Shown: positions 24,369 to 32,053 of the stretch, in pieces
Layout: every line of letters starts with the position of its first letter
Numbering within the stretch: position 1 is the stretch's first letter
NCBI GenBank assembly: GCA_947652665.1
Contig: CANTDZ010000015.1
Coordinates: 1 to 33,757 of the forward strand
Origin: an uncultured Clostridia bacterium
Lineage (GTDB): Bacteria; Bacillota; Clostridia; Oscillospirales; Acutalibacteraceae
Direction: 5' to 3'
DNA: 33,757 nt
The notes under the pieces: generated by a model
The model's database searches: none
What the model saw: the letters and a program-made list of their open reading frames with translations, nothing else
Told to the model about the DNA's origin: nothing
Program-made: the position numbers and the translations under genes

Positions 24369-25040
24369 TCAGTCCTTTTCCCAACTGAACGTAACAAGCC
24401 TTTTAATAGCCCGGAACCCCTCGGGTGCCTGGCCCTCCAGGGCGAAGTCCGGGATGGTGGAATAGAGGAGCGGCAGGCCGGTGAGCTCCGCCGTTTTGTT
24501 GGCAAAGCGCAAAGCTTCCTGTACGTCCAAAAGCTCCGTCTCCACGCCTAAATGGGAGTTGTTGACAATGCCTGTAGCCTTGAGGCGGCTGGCCTGCTCA
24601 ATTTCCGTGAGCAGCGCGGCGGCCTCCTCGGGCAGCTGCGAGAGCACCCGGTAGCGGTTGATGACATAAAGCATATCGTACCCGGAGCCTATTAAGCGGT
24701 CATGCAGGCCTCCCAGGGCTGTGACGCCCGCATCGTCGCCGCCGGCGTCAATAAGCACTTGGCCGGCGCCCTCGTCGAAAATGGAAAAAATTTCCGGCGG
24801 CAGGGTGGGCGTGTCCAGCGTCGTCCCCGCAAAGACCGGGGCGATAAGCCGCACGCCTTTTTCTTCCAGCAGCGTCCTGTACTCAGAGGAGCGGAAATAC
24901 GGGTTGACGATGTCCAGGTCCACTACCGTAACTTTTTCTCCCGCCCCGGCTAATTCCAGGGCCAGATTCAGGGTAAGGTTCGTTTTGCCACAGCCGTAAT
25001 GGCCGCATATGATCGTGATTCGATGCGGTTGCTTATCCAT
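24369..25040 (-). CDS. ParA/MinD-like P-loop ATPase, first gene of the vor operon
   Basis: This 223-residue protein has a P-loop GHYGCGKTNLT (residues 13-23), then VVDLDIVNPYFRSSEYR and the VLIDAGGDDAG Walker-B-like segment. It belongs to the broad SIMIBI/MinD-like ATPases, but its specific role is not known to me. It is the first gene downstream of the promoter at 25065-25093 and lies 33 nt before the ferredoxin subunit gene, so a function in assembling or activating the oxidoreductase, for example iron-sulfur or cofactor insertion, is a reasonable hypothesis. I chose the ATG at 25040, with AAAGGGG upstream. A longer frame to 25085 runs through the promoter. Confidence 0.78.
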   Translation of the reverse strand: MDKQPHRITIICGHYGCGKTNLTLNLALELAGAGEKVTVVDLDIVNPYFRSSEYRTLLEEKGVRLIAPVFAGTTLDTPTLPPEIFSIFDEGAGQVLIDAGGDDAGVTALGGLHDRLIGSGYDMLYVINRYRVLSQLPEEAAALLTEIEQASRLKATGIVNNSHLGVETELLDVQEALRFANKTAELTGLPLLYSTIPDFALEGQAPEGFRAIKRLVTFSWEKD

Positions 25041-25064
25041 AATATTGTCCCCTTTCCGTTTTAA

Positions 25065-25093
25065 ATGATAGCATAAAACACGCAATGATTCAA
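25065..25093 (-). promoter_or_regulatory. Promoter of the P-loop/vor operon
   Basis: On the minus strand TTGAAT (25088-25093) and TATCAT (25065-25070) are spaced by 17 nt, about 25 nt before the P-loop gene start codon. No other good promoter is seen within the six-gene operon. Confidence 0.65.
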
Positions 25094-25233
25094 CAGAAAA
25101 ACTCGCTTTAACCGGCTAAAAAGGCGGAAGTTTCTGGAGATTCGGCAAAGTGTATAATTCATTCAAATGCAGTTCACAATTTACTTACGAAAACTTCAAA
25201 TAAAAGCCCAGATGTTTTCATAATTATGGGGTA

Positions 25234-25445
25234 TGATATTGTCAGGTTCAAGAAAGGAAGTGATGCCCCCCGAGGATGGCAAAACGAAGGACTCTTTCGG
25301 AAACATAAAATATCACCTTATCTTCTAACTTACTGTCCCTTCTATCGGGCAAAGGCATGGCAATAGCCGGCCTGGGGCTCACGCCCGATAGATGCGGCAG
25401 ACCAAAAATTCTCGCCTCTGCATTCTGTGTGCAGGGGCGTTTTTA
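25234..25445 (+). ncRNA. Candidate structured RNA or leader upstream of spoIVB
   Basis: This stretch has no ORF I believe but is full of pairing. TGATATT (25234-25240) pairs with AATATCA (25309-25315), closing a domain that contains smaller stems such as CCGA/TCGG (25270-25273 with 25297-25300). CTATCGGGC (25342-25350) pairs with GCCCGATAG (25383-25391) and is extended by CTGTC/GGCAG on the outside (25333-25337 with 25396-25400). The 3' end is an intrinsic terminator. The size, about 210 nt, fits a riboswitch-like leader of spoIVB or an independent small RNA. I compared it from memory with the common riboswitches, SRP RNA and T-boxes and found no match. No convincing promoter is seen. A weak sigma-G-like pair (AAATA near 25198, CATAATT at 25219) is possible. 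Confidence 0.45.
25413..25444 (+). terminator. Intrinsic terminator between the RNA element and spoIVB
   Basis: A 10-bp stem with one G-T pair (25413-25422 with 25430-25439) and a 7-nt loop is followed by TTTTT (25440-25444). It lies about 70 nt before the spoIVB start and shows that a transcript enters from upstream. Confidence 0.8.
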
Positions 25446-25514
25446 ATTGCCAAAATAAAACGCTCTCTTTTGCAAAAAGTAAAACCGGGCCAAAATTTTT
25501 TGCGAGGGGAGTTG

Positions 25515-26678
25515 ATGGCAATGCAGGTTGTAAAACGGGGGATAAGGGCCTTTTGCCGGGGCGTGCGGTTCTTTTCCCTCAGTGTAGGGCTGACAGCGGT
25601 GTGTATGCTGGGTACGCTGGGGATTATGGGCCCGGGCGCGGCCCAGGCGATGGAGGCCTCGGCCTTTAACGGCGGGGCCGTGGAGCCTCAGGCAGCGCCC
25701 GTGCAGGCGTGCGACGCCAATGTGGGCGAAATGGCGGTGGTCCCCCTGGGGTCGGCCTTTGGCATCAAGCTGTTTACCGACGGGGTGATTGTGGCGTCGC
25801 TGTCGGACATCTACACAGAAAGCGGAGTGTGCTGCCCGGCGGCCGAGGCAGGCCTGCAGCCCGGGGATTACCTGGTGCAGGCCGACGGCATGGAGATCCA
25901 GAGCAACGCGGCCCTGGCCAAATATATCGGCGTAAGCGGCGGCAAGCCCATCACGTTTTTGGTGAAGCGGGGAGAGGAGCAGTTTGAGGCCGTTGTGGAG
26001 CCGGTTTATGGCGAGGGCGCTTTTAAGACGGGCATCTGGGTGCGGGACAGCGCAGCAGGCGTGGGGACGCTGACTTTTTATGACCCCCAGAGCGGCGTGT
26101 TCGCAGGGCTGGGGCACGGCATATGCGACATGGACGCGGGGGGCGTCATGGCCCTGAAAAGCGGCGAGCCCGCGCCGATCACCTTGTGCGGCGTGCAAAA
26201 GGGCCTGCCCGACAGCCCCGGCCAGCTGCGGGGGTATTTCGCGTCGGAGGACTCCATGGGGAGGCTTTTGGCGAACAACGAGACCGGCGTTTACGGCATC
26301 CTGGACCAGGTGCCGGACGGGACGCCGATTCAGGTGCTGCCCAGGGATGAGGTGCGTGAGGGCGCGGTTAAGATCATGGTGAGCATCGATGAGAACGGGC
26401 CGCGGCTTTATGAGGCGGAAATCGAGGCCATTGCCAGCCGGGAGCAGCCTACGAAGAATATGGTGCTGCGGGTCACGGACCCTAGGCTGCTGGAGAGTAC
26501 GGGGGGGATTGTGCAGGGGATGAGCGGCGCGCCCATCCTGCAAAACGGCAGCCTGGCGGGAGCCGTCACCCATGTATTTACCGAAGACCCCGCCATGGGC
26601 TACGGCATCTTTGCCCAGACCATGCTGGAGCAGGGGAGGGCCATTACCGCTGCCCAGTCAGGGCAGGACGCGGCGTAA
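25515..26678 (+). CDS. spoIVB: SpoIVB serine peptidase (sporulation signalling protease)
   Basis: This 387-residue protein is secreted by the forespore and cleaves SpoIVFA, which triggers processing of pro-sigma-K in the mother cell. A signal/anchor helix covers about residues 15-45, a PDZ domain follows (around EAGLQPGDYLVQADG), and then the S55 peptidase domain with H201 in GLGHGICD and catalytic S337 in VQGMSGAPILQNG. Its presence indicates an endospore-forming lineage. The start at 25515 follows GAGGGGAG. An in-frame TTG at 25512 and an ATG at 25521 are alternatives. The gene is not in the usual recN-spoIVB-spo0A neighbourhood, at least on the side visible here. Confidence 0.93.
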   Translation: MAMQVVKRGIRAFCRGVRFFSLSVGLTAVCMLGTLGIMGPGAAQAMEASAFNGGAVEPQAAPVQACDANVGEMAVVPLGSAFGIKLFTDGVIVASLSDIYTESGVCCPAAEAGLQPGDYLVQADGMEIQSNAALAKYIGVSGGKPITFLVKRGEEQFEAVVEPVYGEGAFKTGIWVRDSAAGVGTLTFYDPQSGVFAGLGHGICDMDAGGVMALKSGEPAPITLCGVQKGLPDSPGQLRGYFASEDSMGRLLANNETGVYGILDQVPDGTPIQVLPRDEVREGAVKIMVSIDENGPRLYEAEIEAIASREQPTKNMVLRVTDPRLLESTGGIVQGMSGAPILQNGSLAGAVTHVFTEDPAMGYGIFAQTMLEQGRAITAAQSGQDAA

Positions 26679-26683
26679 AAAAG

Positions 26684-26720
26684 AAAGCCGGACAGGAGCG
26701 CATCCTGCCCGGCTTTTCTT
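26684..26720. terminator. Terminator between spoIVB and the Rrf2 gene
   Basis: AAAGCCGG (26684-26691) pairs with CCGGCTTT (26709-26716) and CAGGA with TCCTG inside it, with one mismatch and loop GCGCA. It is followed by TCTT on plus and by A/T-rich sequence on minus. Confidence 0.8.
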
Positions 26721-26742
26721 GGCGTCGGGGACGATGAATATG

Positions 26743-27174
26743 TTAAGAACCAATTCCCGTCCATTGGCCCCCATCGCCTTTTGCCAGCGCTTCCACCGTG
26801 ATGCCCGAAAAAAATTCCCGCACAATCCCGTCGAACTGCTTCCACATGGGCAGGGTGGCGCAGGCATCAGCCCGGACGCAGGGTTCGGTGCCGCAGCGCA
26901 GGCAGGCTACGGGGGCCATGCTGTCCTCGGTGAGCTCCAGCACTTCCCACACGGTGTACTGGCCGGGCTCCCGGGTGAGCCTATACCCACCGCCCTTGCC
27001 CCGCAGCCCCTTGAGAAGCTTCTCCCGCACCAAGGTTTTTAGCACGATTTCCAGATATTTTTTAGAGATGCCCTGCCTTTGGGCGATCTCTTCCAGAGGC
27101 ACGTAACGTTCGCCGCCCTGCTGGGCCAGGTCGACCATCACGCGCAGGGCATAGCGGCCTTTCGTTGAAATCAT
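26743..27174 (-). CDS. Rrf2-family transcriptional regulator
   Basis: This 143-residue protein has an N-terminal winged helix (ISTKGRYALRVMVDLAQ ... EEIAQRQGISKKYLEIVLKTL) with the typical wing GKGGGYRLTR. A C-terminal region carries C91, C94, C99 and C105. IscR uses three cysteines and a histidine at similar positions for a [2Fe-2S] cluster, so this protein may sense iron-sulfur status, redox or nitrosative stress. No cysteine desulfurase or SUF gene is adjacent, so the regulon is unknown. An AGGAGG site lies 8 nt upstream of the start. It is divergent from the DUF2089 gene. Confidence 0.9.
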   Translation of the reverse strand: MISTKGRYALRVMVDLAQQGGERYVPLEEIAQRQGISKKYLEIVLKTLVREKLLKGLRGKGGGYRLTREPGQYTVWEVLELTEDSMAPVACLRCGTEPCVRADACATLPMWKQFDGIVREFFSGITVEALAKGDGGQWTGIGS

Positions 27175-27196
27175 GGGAACATCCTCCTTTATTCCT

Positions 27197-27226
27197 ATTA
27201 TACCACAAGGTAAGAGGATTTTTCAA
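27197..27226 (-). promoter_or_regulatory. Promoter of the Rrf2 gene
   Basis: On the minus strand TTGAAA (27221-27226) and a perfect TATAAT (27197-27202) are spaced 18 nt, with TGG just before the -10. Confidence 0.78.
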
Positions 27227-27281
27227 GCTTCCGGTTTCTTGAAAAAATTAAGCAAATCCATTAAAAAATTCAATTTATATA

Positions 27282-27310
27282 TTGACAAAATTAATTTACT
27301 GGCGTATACT
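27282..27310 (+). promoter_or_regulatory. Promoter of the DUF2089-DUF4097 operon
   Basis: A perfect TTGACA (27282-27287) and TATACT (27305-27310) are spaced 17 nt in a very AT-rich stretch. Transcription would start near 27317, some 40 nt before the DUF2089 start codon. Confidence 0.82.
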
Positions 27311-27357
27311 GTAGAAAAACAAAGAGCGCCCCACCTGGGGCAGGGAAGGAGCACAGT

Positions 27358-27768
27358 ATGAATACCGAAAAGTACCATGCACCGTCTAAGTGCCCGGTGT
27401 GTGGGCAGATGATGGAGGTCACGCGCCTGCAATGCACGCGGTGCGGCTCCGAGCTGACAGGGCGGTTTTCGCCGTGCCGGTTCTGCGCGCTGGAGGAGAA
27501 GCACCTTCAGTTTATCGAGACGTTCCTGCGCTGCAGGGGGTCCATTAAAGAGGTGGAAAAGGAGCTGGGGGTCAGCTACCCCACCGTAAAAAATATGCTG
27601 GAGGCGGCGCTTTCGGCCCTGCATCTGGACGGGGCCCGGGAGACGGAATCCCGCCGGAAAGAGGAAAAAGCCGACGTGCTCTCGCGGCTCTCCAAGGGGG
27701 AGCTCACCGTGGAGCAGGCGGTGGAGGAACTGAATCAGCTGCGGGGAGGTGCCAAGCATGAACGATGA
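27358..27768 (+). CDS. DUF2089 family protein, zinc-ribbon/HTH putative regulator
   Basis: This 136-residue protein has a zinc-ribbon-like N-terminus (C12, C15, C26, C29, then C40 and C43), followed by a helix-turn-helix-like segment FLRCRGSIKEVEKELGVSYPTVKNMLEAAL. The C-terminal tail includes SRLSKGELTVEQAVEELNQL. This matches the uncharacterised DUF2089 family, which looks like a DNA-binding regulator. It overlaps the DUF4097 gene by 11 nt and its tail resembles the N-terminus of that protein (GKISQEEALRLLEAL), so the two may interact through these short helical segments. The function is unknown, and a regulatory or envelope-stress role is inference. Confidence 0.85.
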   Translation: MNTEKYHAPSKCPVCGQMMEVTRLQCTRCGSELTGRFSPCRFCALEEKHLQFIETFLRCRGSIKEVEKELGVSYPTVKNMLEAALSALHLDGARETESRRKEEKADVLSRLSKGELTVEQAVEELNQLRGGAKHER

Positions 27769-28915
27769 GAAGCGCCAGATTTTGGAAATGGTAGGGGAGG
27801 GCAAAATCTCCCAGGAAGAGGCCCTGCGGCTTTTAGAAGCCCTGGGCGACGAGCCGGAAGCGCCCCCGGCCCCCGAGCCGCCCATCGAGCCCGAAGTCCT
27901 GCCCCGCCAGGACGATATCTGGGGCGAGGTAGAGGAAGCCGCCCGGGAGGTGGGCCAGGTGATCTCCCAAACGGCGGCGGTGGCGATGGATGCCGTCTCG
28001 GAGGGGCTAAAGGGGGCAGTGCAGAAGATCCCCGGGGTAAGCCCCTGGTGGGACAGCGCTCCGGGTGCCGAGGAGCCCATGCCTTACACCTGCCAGGACG
28101 GGCCCCTGCCGGTTGACAAGCTGGACGTGGAGTGGGTCAACGGGCCGGTGGAGATCGAGCCGTGGGAAGGCAACTATGTCAACGTCACCGAGTATTCCCA
28201 GCGCGCCCTGGACGAGGGGCAGCGTCTGGAGCTCATCGTCACCGACGGCGGCACCATGCGCATCCGCTGGACCCGCGATAAGGGGTTCTGGAAGGGGCTG
28301 CGCCTCTCTAAATTCCTGCTGATACAGGTACCGGCCGGGCTCAGTTTGGAGAAGGTGAAGGTCTCCAACGTGTCGGGCGGCATCAAGGCCCAGGGGTTGG
28401 CTGGCGGAAAGTGGGATTTGAACACCACCTCCGGCCGTATCGAAGCGGCGGGCATCCGTGCGGAAAAGCTCAAGCTGGTATCCGTTTCGGGGGCTGTACA
28501 CGCGGAGAACATCCAGGCGGAGGATCTGCGTTTGAGTACCACCTCGGGGCGCATCGAGGCTCTGGGCTTTGGCGCGGGGAACGCAAAGATTAATTCGGTT
28601 TCCGGCACAGTAGAGGCCTACGGGAACGGCGAAAGCCTCAAAATAAAAACGGTCTCCGGGGCGATAGAGCTGCAAACCCAGCAGCCCCCGGCCAGCGTGC
28701 GCCTGGAAACCATGTCCGGCCGCATCACGCTGGCGCTGCCGCCGGACAGCGGCTTCACAGCGGAATATGAGTCCATGTCGGGGGCGTTCACGACCGGGTT
28801 CCCGGTTTCCGGCGACCTGGGGAACAAGTCGGGCAAGGCCATTTGCGGCGACGGGCAGATAGATATTTCTATGAACACGCTCTCGGGCAAGATGGAGATA
28901 CGCCCGGAAGAATAA
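27758..28915 (+). CDS. DUF4097 beta-strand repeat protein with N-terminal helical domain
   Basis: This 385-residue protein begins with a short helical segment (ILEMVGEGKISQEEALRLLEAL, residues 7-28). A Pro/Glu-rich linker follows, then from about residue 120 a DUF4097/LiaG-like repeat of beta strands. The repeat unit includes SGxIEAxG or SGxIxA, seen at least seven times (for example TTSGRIEAAGI, TTSGRIEALGF, TVSGAIELQ, TMSGRITLAL). This predicts an adhesin-like beta-solenoid. There is no signal peptide or transmembrane helix, so it is probably cytosolic. The start at 27758 follows GGAGG, 8 nt away, and overlaps the DUF2089 gene. The family is associated with envelope-stress operons, but the function is unproven. 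Confidence 0.82.
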   Translation: MNDEKRQILEMVGEGKISQEEALRLLEALGDEPEAPPAPEPPIEPEVLPRQDDIWGEVEEAAREVGQVISQTAAVAMDAVSEGLKGAVQKIPGVSPWWDSAPGAEEPMPYTCQDGPLPVDKLDVEWVNGPVEIEPWEGNYVNVTEYSQRALDEGQRLELIVTDGGTMRIRWTRDKGFWKGLRLSKFLLIQVPAGLSLEKVKVSNVSGGIKAQGLAGGKWDLNTTSGRIEAAGIRAEKLKLVSVSGAVHAENIQAEDLRLSTTSGRIEALGFGAGNAKINSVSGTVEAYGNGESLKIKTVSGAIELQTQQPPASVRLETMSGRITLALPPDSGFTAEYESMSGAFTTGFPVSGDLGNKSGKAICGDGQIDISMNTLSGKMEIRPEE

Positions 28916-28920
28916 AAAGA

Positions 28921-28954
28921 AACAGCGGTCTGGGGGCACCCAAACCGCTGTTTT
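28921..28954. terminator. Bidirectional terminator between the DUF4097 and GH3 genes
   Basis: AACAGCGGT (28921-28929) pairs with ACCGCTGTT (28944-28952), with an inner GGG/CCC stem, followed by TT on plus and preceded by AAAAAGA, which reads as T-rich on minus. It separates convergent genes. Confidence 0.8.
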
Positions 28955-28956
28955 GC

Positions 28957-30048
28957 TTAAAAAAGCCCTTTATCCCGCTTCCATTTTAAAATGCGCCGCA
29001 CGGATTCCTCCACGCGCTCCACAGGCACCGAGCCCTCCTGTACCGCCGCCAGAATTGCGTCAAAATCATCTTTCCCGTCACGGGTCAGCAGCAGGTCGTT
29101 GCCGGCCAGCAGGGCCGCCACCGCCGGGGACTGTCCGCCCGTGTACACTTTGATGGCATCCATGGAGAGGTCGTCGGTCATGACGACGCCGGTAAAGCCC
29201 AGCTCGTCCCGCAAAACTTCATGCACCCGGGGCGACAGCGAAGCCGGCCGCTCGCCGTCCATGGAGACGATGATGTTGTGGGACACCAGCACGCTGGACG
29301 CCCCCGCGTCGATGCCCGCCTGAAACGGCAGGAAATCCTCCCGCTGGAACTGCTCATAAGGCCGCTCGTCGATGGAAATGCCCGTGTGGGTATTGAGGTT
29401 GTTCCCGTACCCTGGGAAGTGCTTGAGCGCACTGGAAAGCCCCTGGGCTTCCATGGTGCCTACCATTTCGGCAATCACCTGGGCGGTCTCCTCAGGCGGC
29501 AGGCCCAGGGTGCGGTCGTAGATGTAGTCGTTGGGATTGGTAGAAAAGTCGCACACTGGGGCCAGGTTCAGGTTGATCCCCAGCCCCAGCAGGAGCTGGG
29601 CTTTGGCCTCGGCGTCCTGCTTAATGGCCTCCATGCCGCCGTTCCGATAGACGTTTTGGGGGGAGTCAAAGGGGGCGCTGGCCAAAGCCGGGTTGGAGCT
29701 GACCCGCACTACCGACCCGCCTTCCTCGTCCACAGCAATCAGCAGGGGGATTTTCGCTGCTGCCTGGCAGTCCGCGATGCTGCCATAGACCTCCTCCCAG
29801 CTTTTGCCGGAGAAGTCATAGGCGAACAAAACGTACCCGGCTGGCTGGTAGAGCTGCGTCCAGTCCGGCAGGCTGTAGCCGCCGCTAAGGGGCATAAAGA
29901 GCTGGCCCACTTTTTCTTCTAAAGACATGGCGCTGATTTTTTCCTCTATCACTGCGGCTTCCGTCAAGGCCCCCGGGTCGACCTTTACGACCGTCTGGAG
30001 CCCAGTGCCTAAAATGAGCGCCAACAAAAGAGCAATCACTCGATTCAT
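28957..30048 (-). CDS. Secreted GH3 beta-N-acetylglucosaminidase-like protein (NagZ-type)
   Basis: This 363-residue protein has an N-terminal signal sequence (about 1-19) and a glycoside hydrolase family 3 TIM barrel. DEEGG (107-111) and the nucleophile region MTDDLSM (D292 or D293) are present. The family's KHFPGHGD...DSH loop reads KHFPGYGNNLNTHTG at 209-223, so the histidine of the HGD triplet is tyrosine and the aspartate of the catalytic Asp-His pair appears to be asparagine (N219), with H221 kept. It should trim GlcNAc residues from peptidoglycan fragments outside the cell, but activity may be altered. It has its own promoter and an AGGAGG site. Confidence 0.87.
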   Translation of the reverse strand: MNRVIALLLALILGTGLQTVVKVDPGALTEAAVIEEKISAMSLEEKVGQLFMPLSGGYSLPDWTQLYQPAGYVLFAYDFSGKSWEEVYGSIADCQAAAKIPLLIAVDEEGGSVVRVSSNPALASAPFDSPQNVYRNGGMEAIKQDAEAKAQLLLGLGINLNLAPVCDFSTNPNDYIYDRTLGLPPEETAQVIAEMVGTMEAQGLSSALKHFPGYGNNLNTHTGISIDERPYEQFQREDFLPFQAGIDAGASSVLVSHNIIVSMDGERPASLSPRVHEVLRDELGFTGVVMTDDLSMDAIKVYTGGQSPAVAALLAGNDLLLTRDGKDDFDAILAAVQEGSVPVERVEESVRRILKWKRDKGLF

Positions 30049-30071
30049 AACAAAACCTCCTCATAGTACTA

Positions 30072-30101
30072 AGTATACCACAAGGAGGTGTAAATAAGCA
30101 A
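30072..30101 (-). promoter_or_regulatory. Promoter of the GH3 gene
   Basis: On the minus strand TATACT (30072-30077), preceded by TGG, has a weak TTGCTT -35 (30096-30101) at 18 nt. The extended -10 probably compensates. Confidence 0.5.
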
Positions 30102-30110
30102 GGATATTTG

Positions 30111-32039
30111 TTAAAGCTGTTCAGCCTCTTCCAGCCATAGGGTGGAGCAGGCGTCGCTGGGCATTCGGAAGTCGCCCCGGGGCGACAGCGTCACCGAGCC
30201 CACCTTGGGCCCGTCCGGCAGGCAGGAACGCTTGAACTGCTGGGTAAAGAACCGCCGGTAAAAGGACACCAGCCACTTTTTGACCACCTCGGGCCCGTAC
30301 GCGCCCTGGAACGTCCGGCAGGCCATAGCGTAAATCTTCCTTGGCCGGAACCCAAACCGCAGCACATAATACAGGAAGAAATCGTGGAGCTCATAGGGTC
30401 CCACCAGCTCCTCCGTCTTCTGGGCGATCTCGCCGTCCTTAGGCGGCAGCAGCTCCGGGCTGACCGGCGTGTCCAGCACGTCCAGCAGTGCCTGCTGCAG
30501 GCGCTGGCCGCTTTTCGTGTCCGGGCAGTGCTCGGCCTCGTGGCGGACCAAATGGCGCACCAGCGTCTTGGGGATAGAACCGTTGACGCCGTACATAGAC
30601 ATATGGTCGCCGTTATAAGTAGCCCAGCCCAGTGCCAGCTCCGACAGGTCGCCGGTGCCAATGACCAGCGCGCCCCGCTGGTTCGCCAAGTCCATGAGCA
30701 CCTGGGTGCGTTCCCGGGCTTGGGCGTTTTCAAAGGTCACGTCCAGCTTCTGGGGGTCTTGGCCGATGTCGGCAAAATGCTGGCTCACAGCCTTCTCAAT
30801 GGAGATTTCCCGGAAGTCTACGCCCAGCTCCTCGGCAATGCGCTGGGCGTTGCTCTTGGTGCGCCCGGTGGTGCCAAAGCACGGCATGGACACCGCCAGG
30901 ATGCCCTTCCGGTCAAGCCCCAGATGGTCAAACGCCCGCACGCTCACCAGCAGGGCCAGCGTGGAATCCAGCCCGCCCGAGAGCCCCACCACCACGTTCT
31001 TCCCGTGGATGTGGGAAAGCCGGGTAGCCAGCCCCTGGCTCTGCATGGTGAGGATGAGTTTGCAGCGGTCGGAGAGCCCCACTTTGTCCTCGGGCACAAA
31101 CGGGAACCGGGAGAACGAGCGCTCCGGCTCAAATTTTTCCAGGGTTTCCGGCAGATAGTCAAAGGGCACGCGCACGATTTCCTTATCGTGGCGGGGCTGC
31201 CAGGTATTCATGCGCAGGCGCTCCTGGGTGAGCCGCTCTAAGTCGATTTCCGCCACAGTCAGCCCATTGGTAAACAGCTGGCTTTCTGCTAGCACCGAGC
31301 CGTTTTCCGCTACGATATCGTGCCCTGCAAAGACCATATCCGTGGTAGACTCTCCAGGCCCGGCATCTGCATAGACGTAAGCCCCCAGCAGGTGGCCCGA
31401 CCACATCTTCACAAGCCCCCGCCGGTACTCGGCCTTGCCAATGGTCTCGTCGCTGCAGGATAGGTTCAGGAGGACCGTCGCGCCATTCTGCGCCAGTTCT
31501 GCGCTGGGAGGCACGGCCCCCCACAAATCTTCGCAGATTTCCCCGGCCACGCAAAGCCCCTCCACGTTCCCGCAGGGGAACAGAAGCCCTTTGCCCAGGA
31601 CGGTCTTCTGGCCGCAGTAAGTAAACTCCCGGGCCTCCGGGGCGGGGGTAAAATACCGCATCTCATAAAACTCGCTGTAATTGGGAATGCTCTCCTTTGC
31701 AATCAGCCCCAATAGTCTCCCGCGATGGAACACGGCCCCGCAGTTATACAAGGCCCCATCGCAGGCTACGGGCACGCCTACGGCGCAGAGGATGTCCAGT
31801 TCTTTCGTATCGTCCATCAGCTTTCGGAGCCCCTGCTCGGCGGCGGCAATCAGCGTGCGCTCCTTAAAGAGGTCGCCGCAGGTGTACCCGGTAACGCTCA
31901 GCTCCGGGAAGCACGCCAGCCCGCAGCCGGCTCCATAGGCTTGGCGGATCAAATCCAAAATAGCCTTTATATTGTGGCCGACATCGGCGACCTTTATCGG
32001 CGGGGTGGCCGCAGCCACCCGGAAAAATCCATCCTGCAT
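30111..32039 (-). CDS. nadE: Glutamine-dependent NAD(+) synthetase
   Basis: This 642-residue two-domain enzyme makes NAD from nicotinate adenine dinucleotide, ATP and glutamine. The N-terminal nitrilase-type glutaminase domain has the triad E46 (FPELSVTG), K115 (IAKESIPNYSEF) and C169 (GEICEDLWG). The synthetase domain has the ATP-binding SGGLDS (354-359). The length fits the long bacterial NadE. I chose the ATG at 32039, because the AAAGGAG at 32049-32055 would abut the ATG at 32048. The gene follows the VanW gene by 14 nt and is probably co-transcribed with it. No terminator is evident after it. Confidence 0.95.
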   Translation of the reverse strand: MQDGFFRVAAATPPIKVADVGHNIKAILDLIRQAYGAGCGLACFPELSVTGYTCGDLFKERTLIAAAEQGLRKLMDDTKELDILCAVGVPVACDGALYNCGAVFHRGRLLGLIAKESIPNYSEFYEMRYFTPAPEAREFTYCGQKTVLGKGLLFPCGNVEGLCVAGEICEDLWGAVPPSAELAQNGATVLLNLSCSDETIGKAEYRRGLVKMWSGHLLGAYVYADAGPGESTTDMVFAGHDIVAENGSVLAESQLFTNGLTVAEIDLERLTQERLRMNTWQPRHDKEIVRVPFDYLPETLEKFEPERSFSRFPFVPEDKVGLSDRCKLILTMQSQGLATRLSHIHGKNVVVGLSGGLDSTLALLVSVRAFDHLGLDRKGILAVSMPCFGTTGRTKSNAQRIAEELGVDFREISIEKAVSQHFADIGQDPQKLDVTFENAQARERTQVLMDLANQRGALVIGTGDLSELALGWATYNGDHMSMYGVNGSIPKTLVRHLVRHEAEHCPDTKSGQRLQQALLDVLDTPVSPELLPPKDGEIAQKTEELVGPYELHDFFLYYVLRFGFRPRKIYAMACRTFQGAYGPEVVKKWLVSFYRRFFTQQFKRSCLPDGPKVGSVTLSPRGDFRMPSDACSTLWLEEAEQL

Positions 32040-32053
32040 AGTCAACATCTCCT

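Noticed and set aside
25241..25260. SRP-RNA-like GTCAGGTTCAAGAAAGGAAG
   Set aside because: It resembles the SRP core GUCAGGUCCGGAAGGAAGCA, but the bases that form the conserved loop differ and the flanking helix is not present.
25361..25385. ZTP-riboswitch-like CCGGCCTGGGGC segment
   Set aside because: The conserved CCGCCUGGGC core is altered and the 5' half of the ZTP motif is missing.
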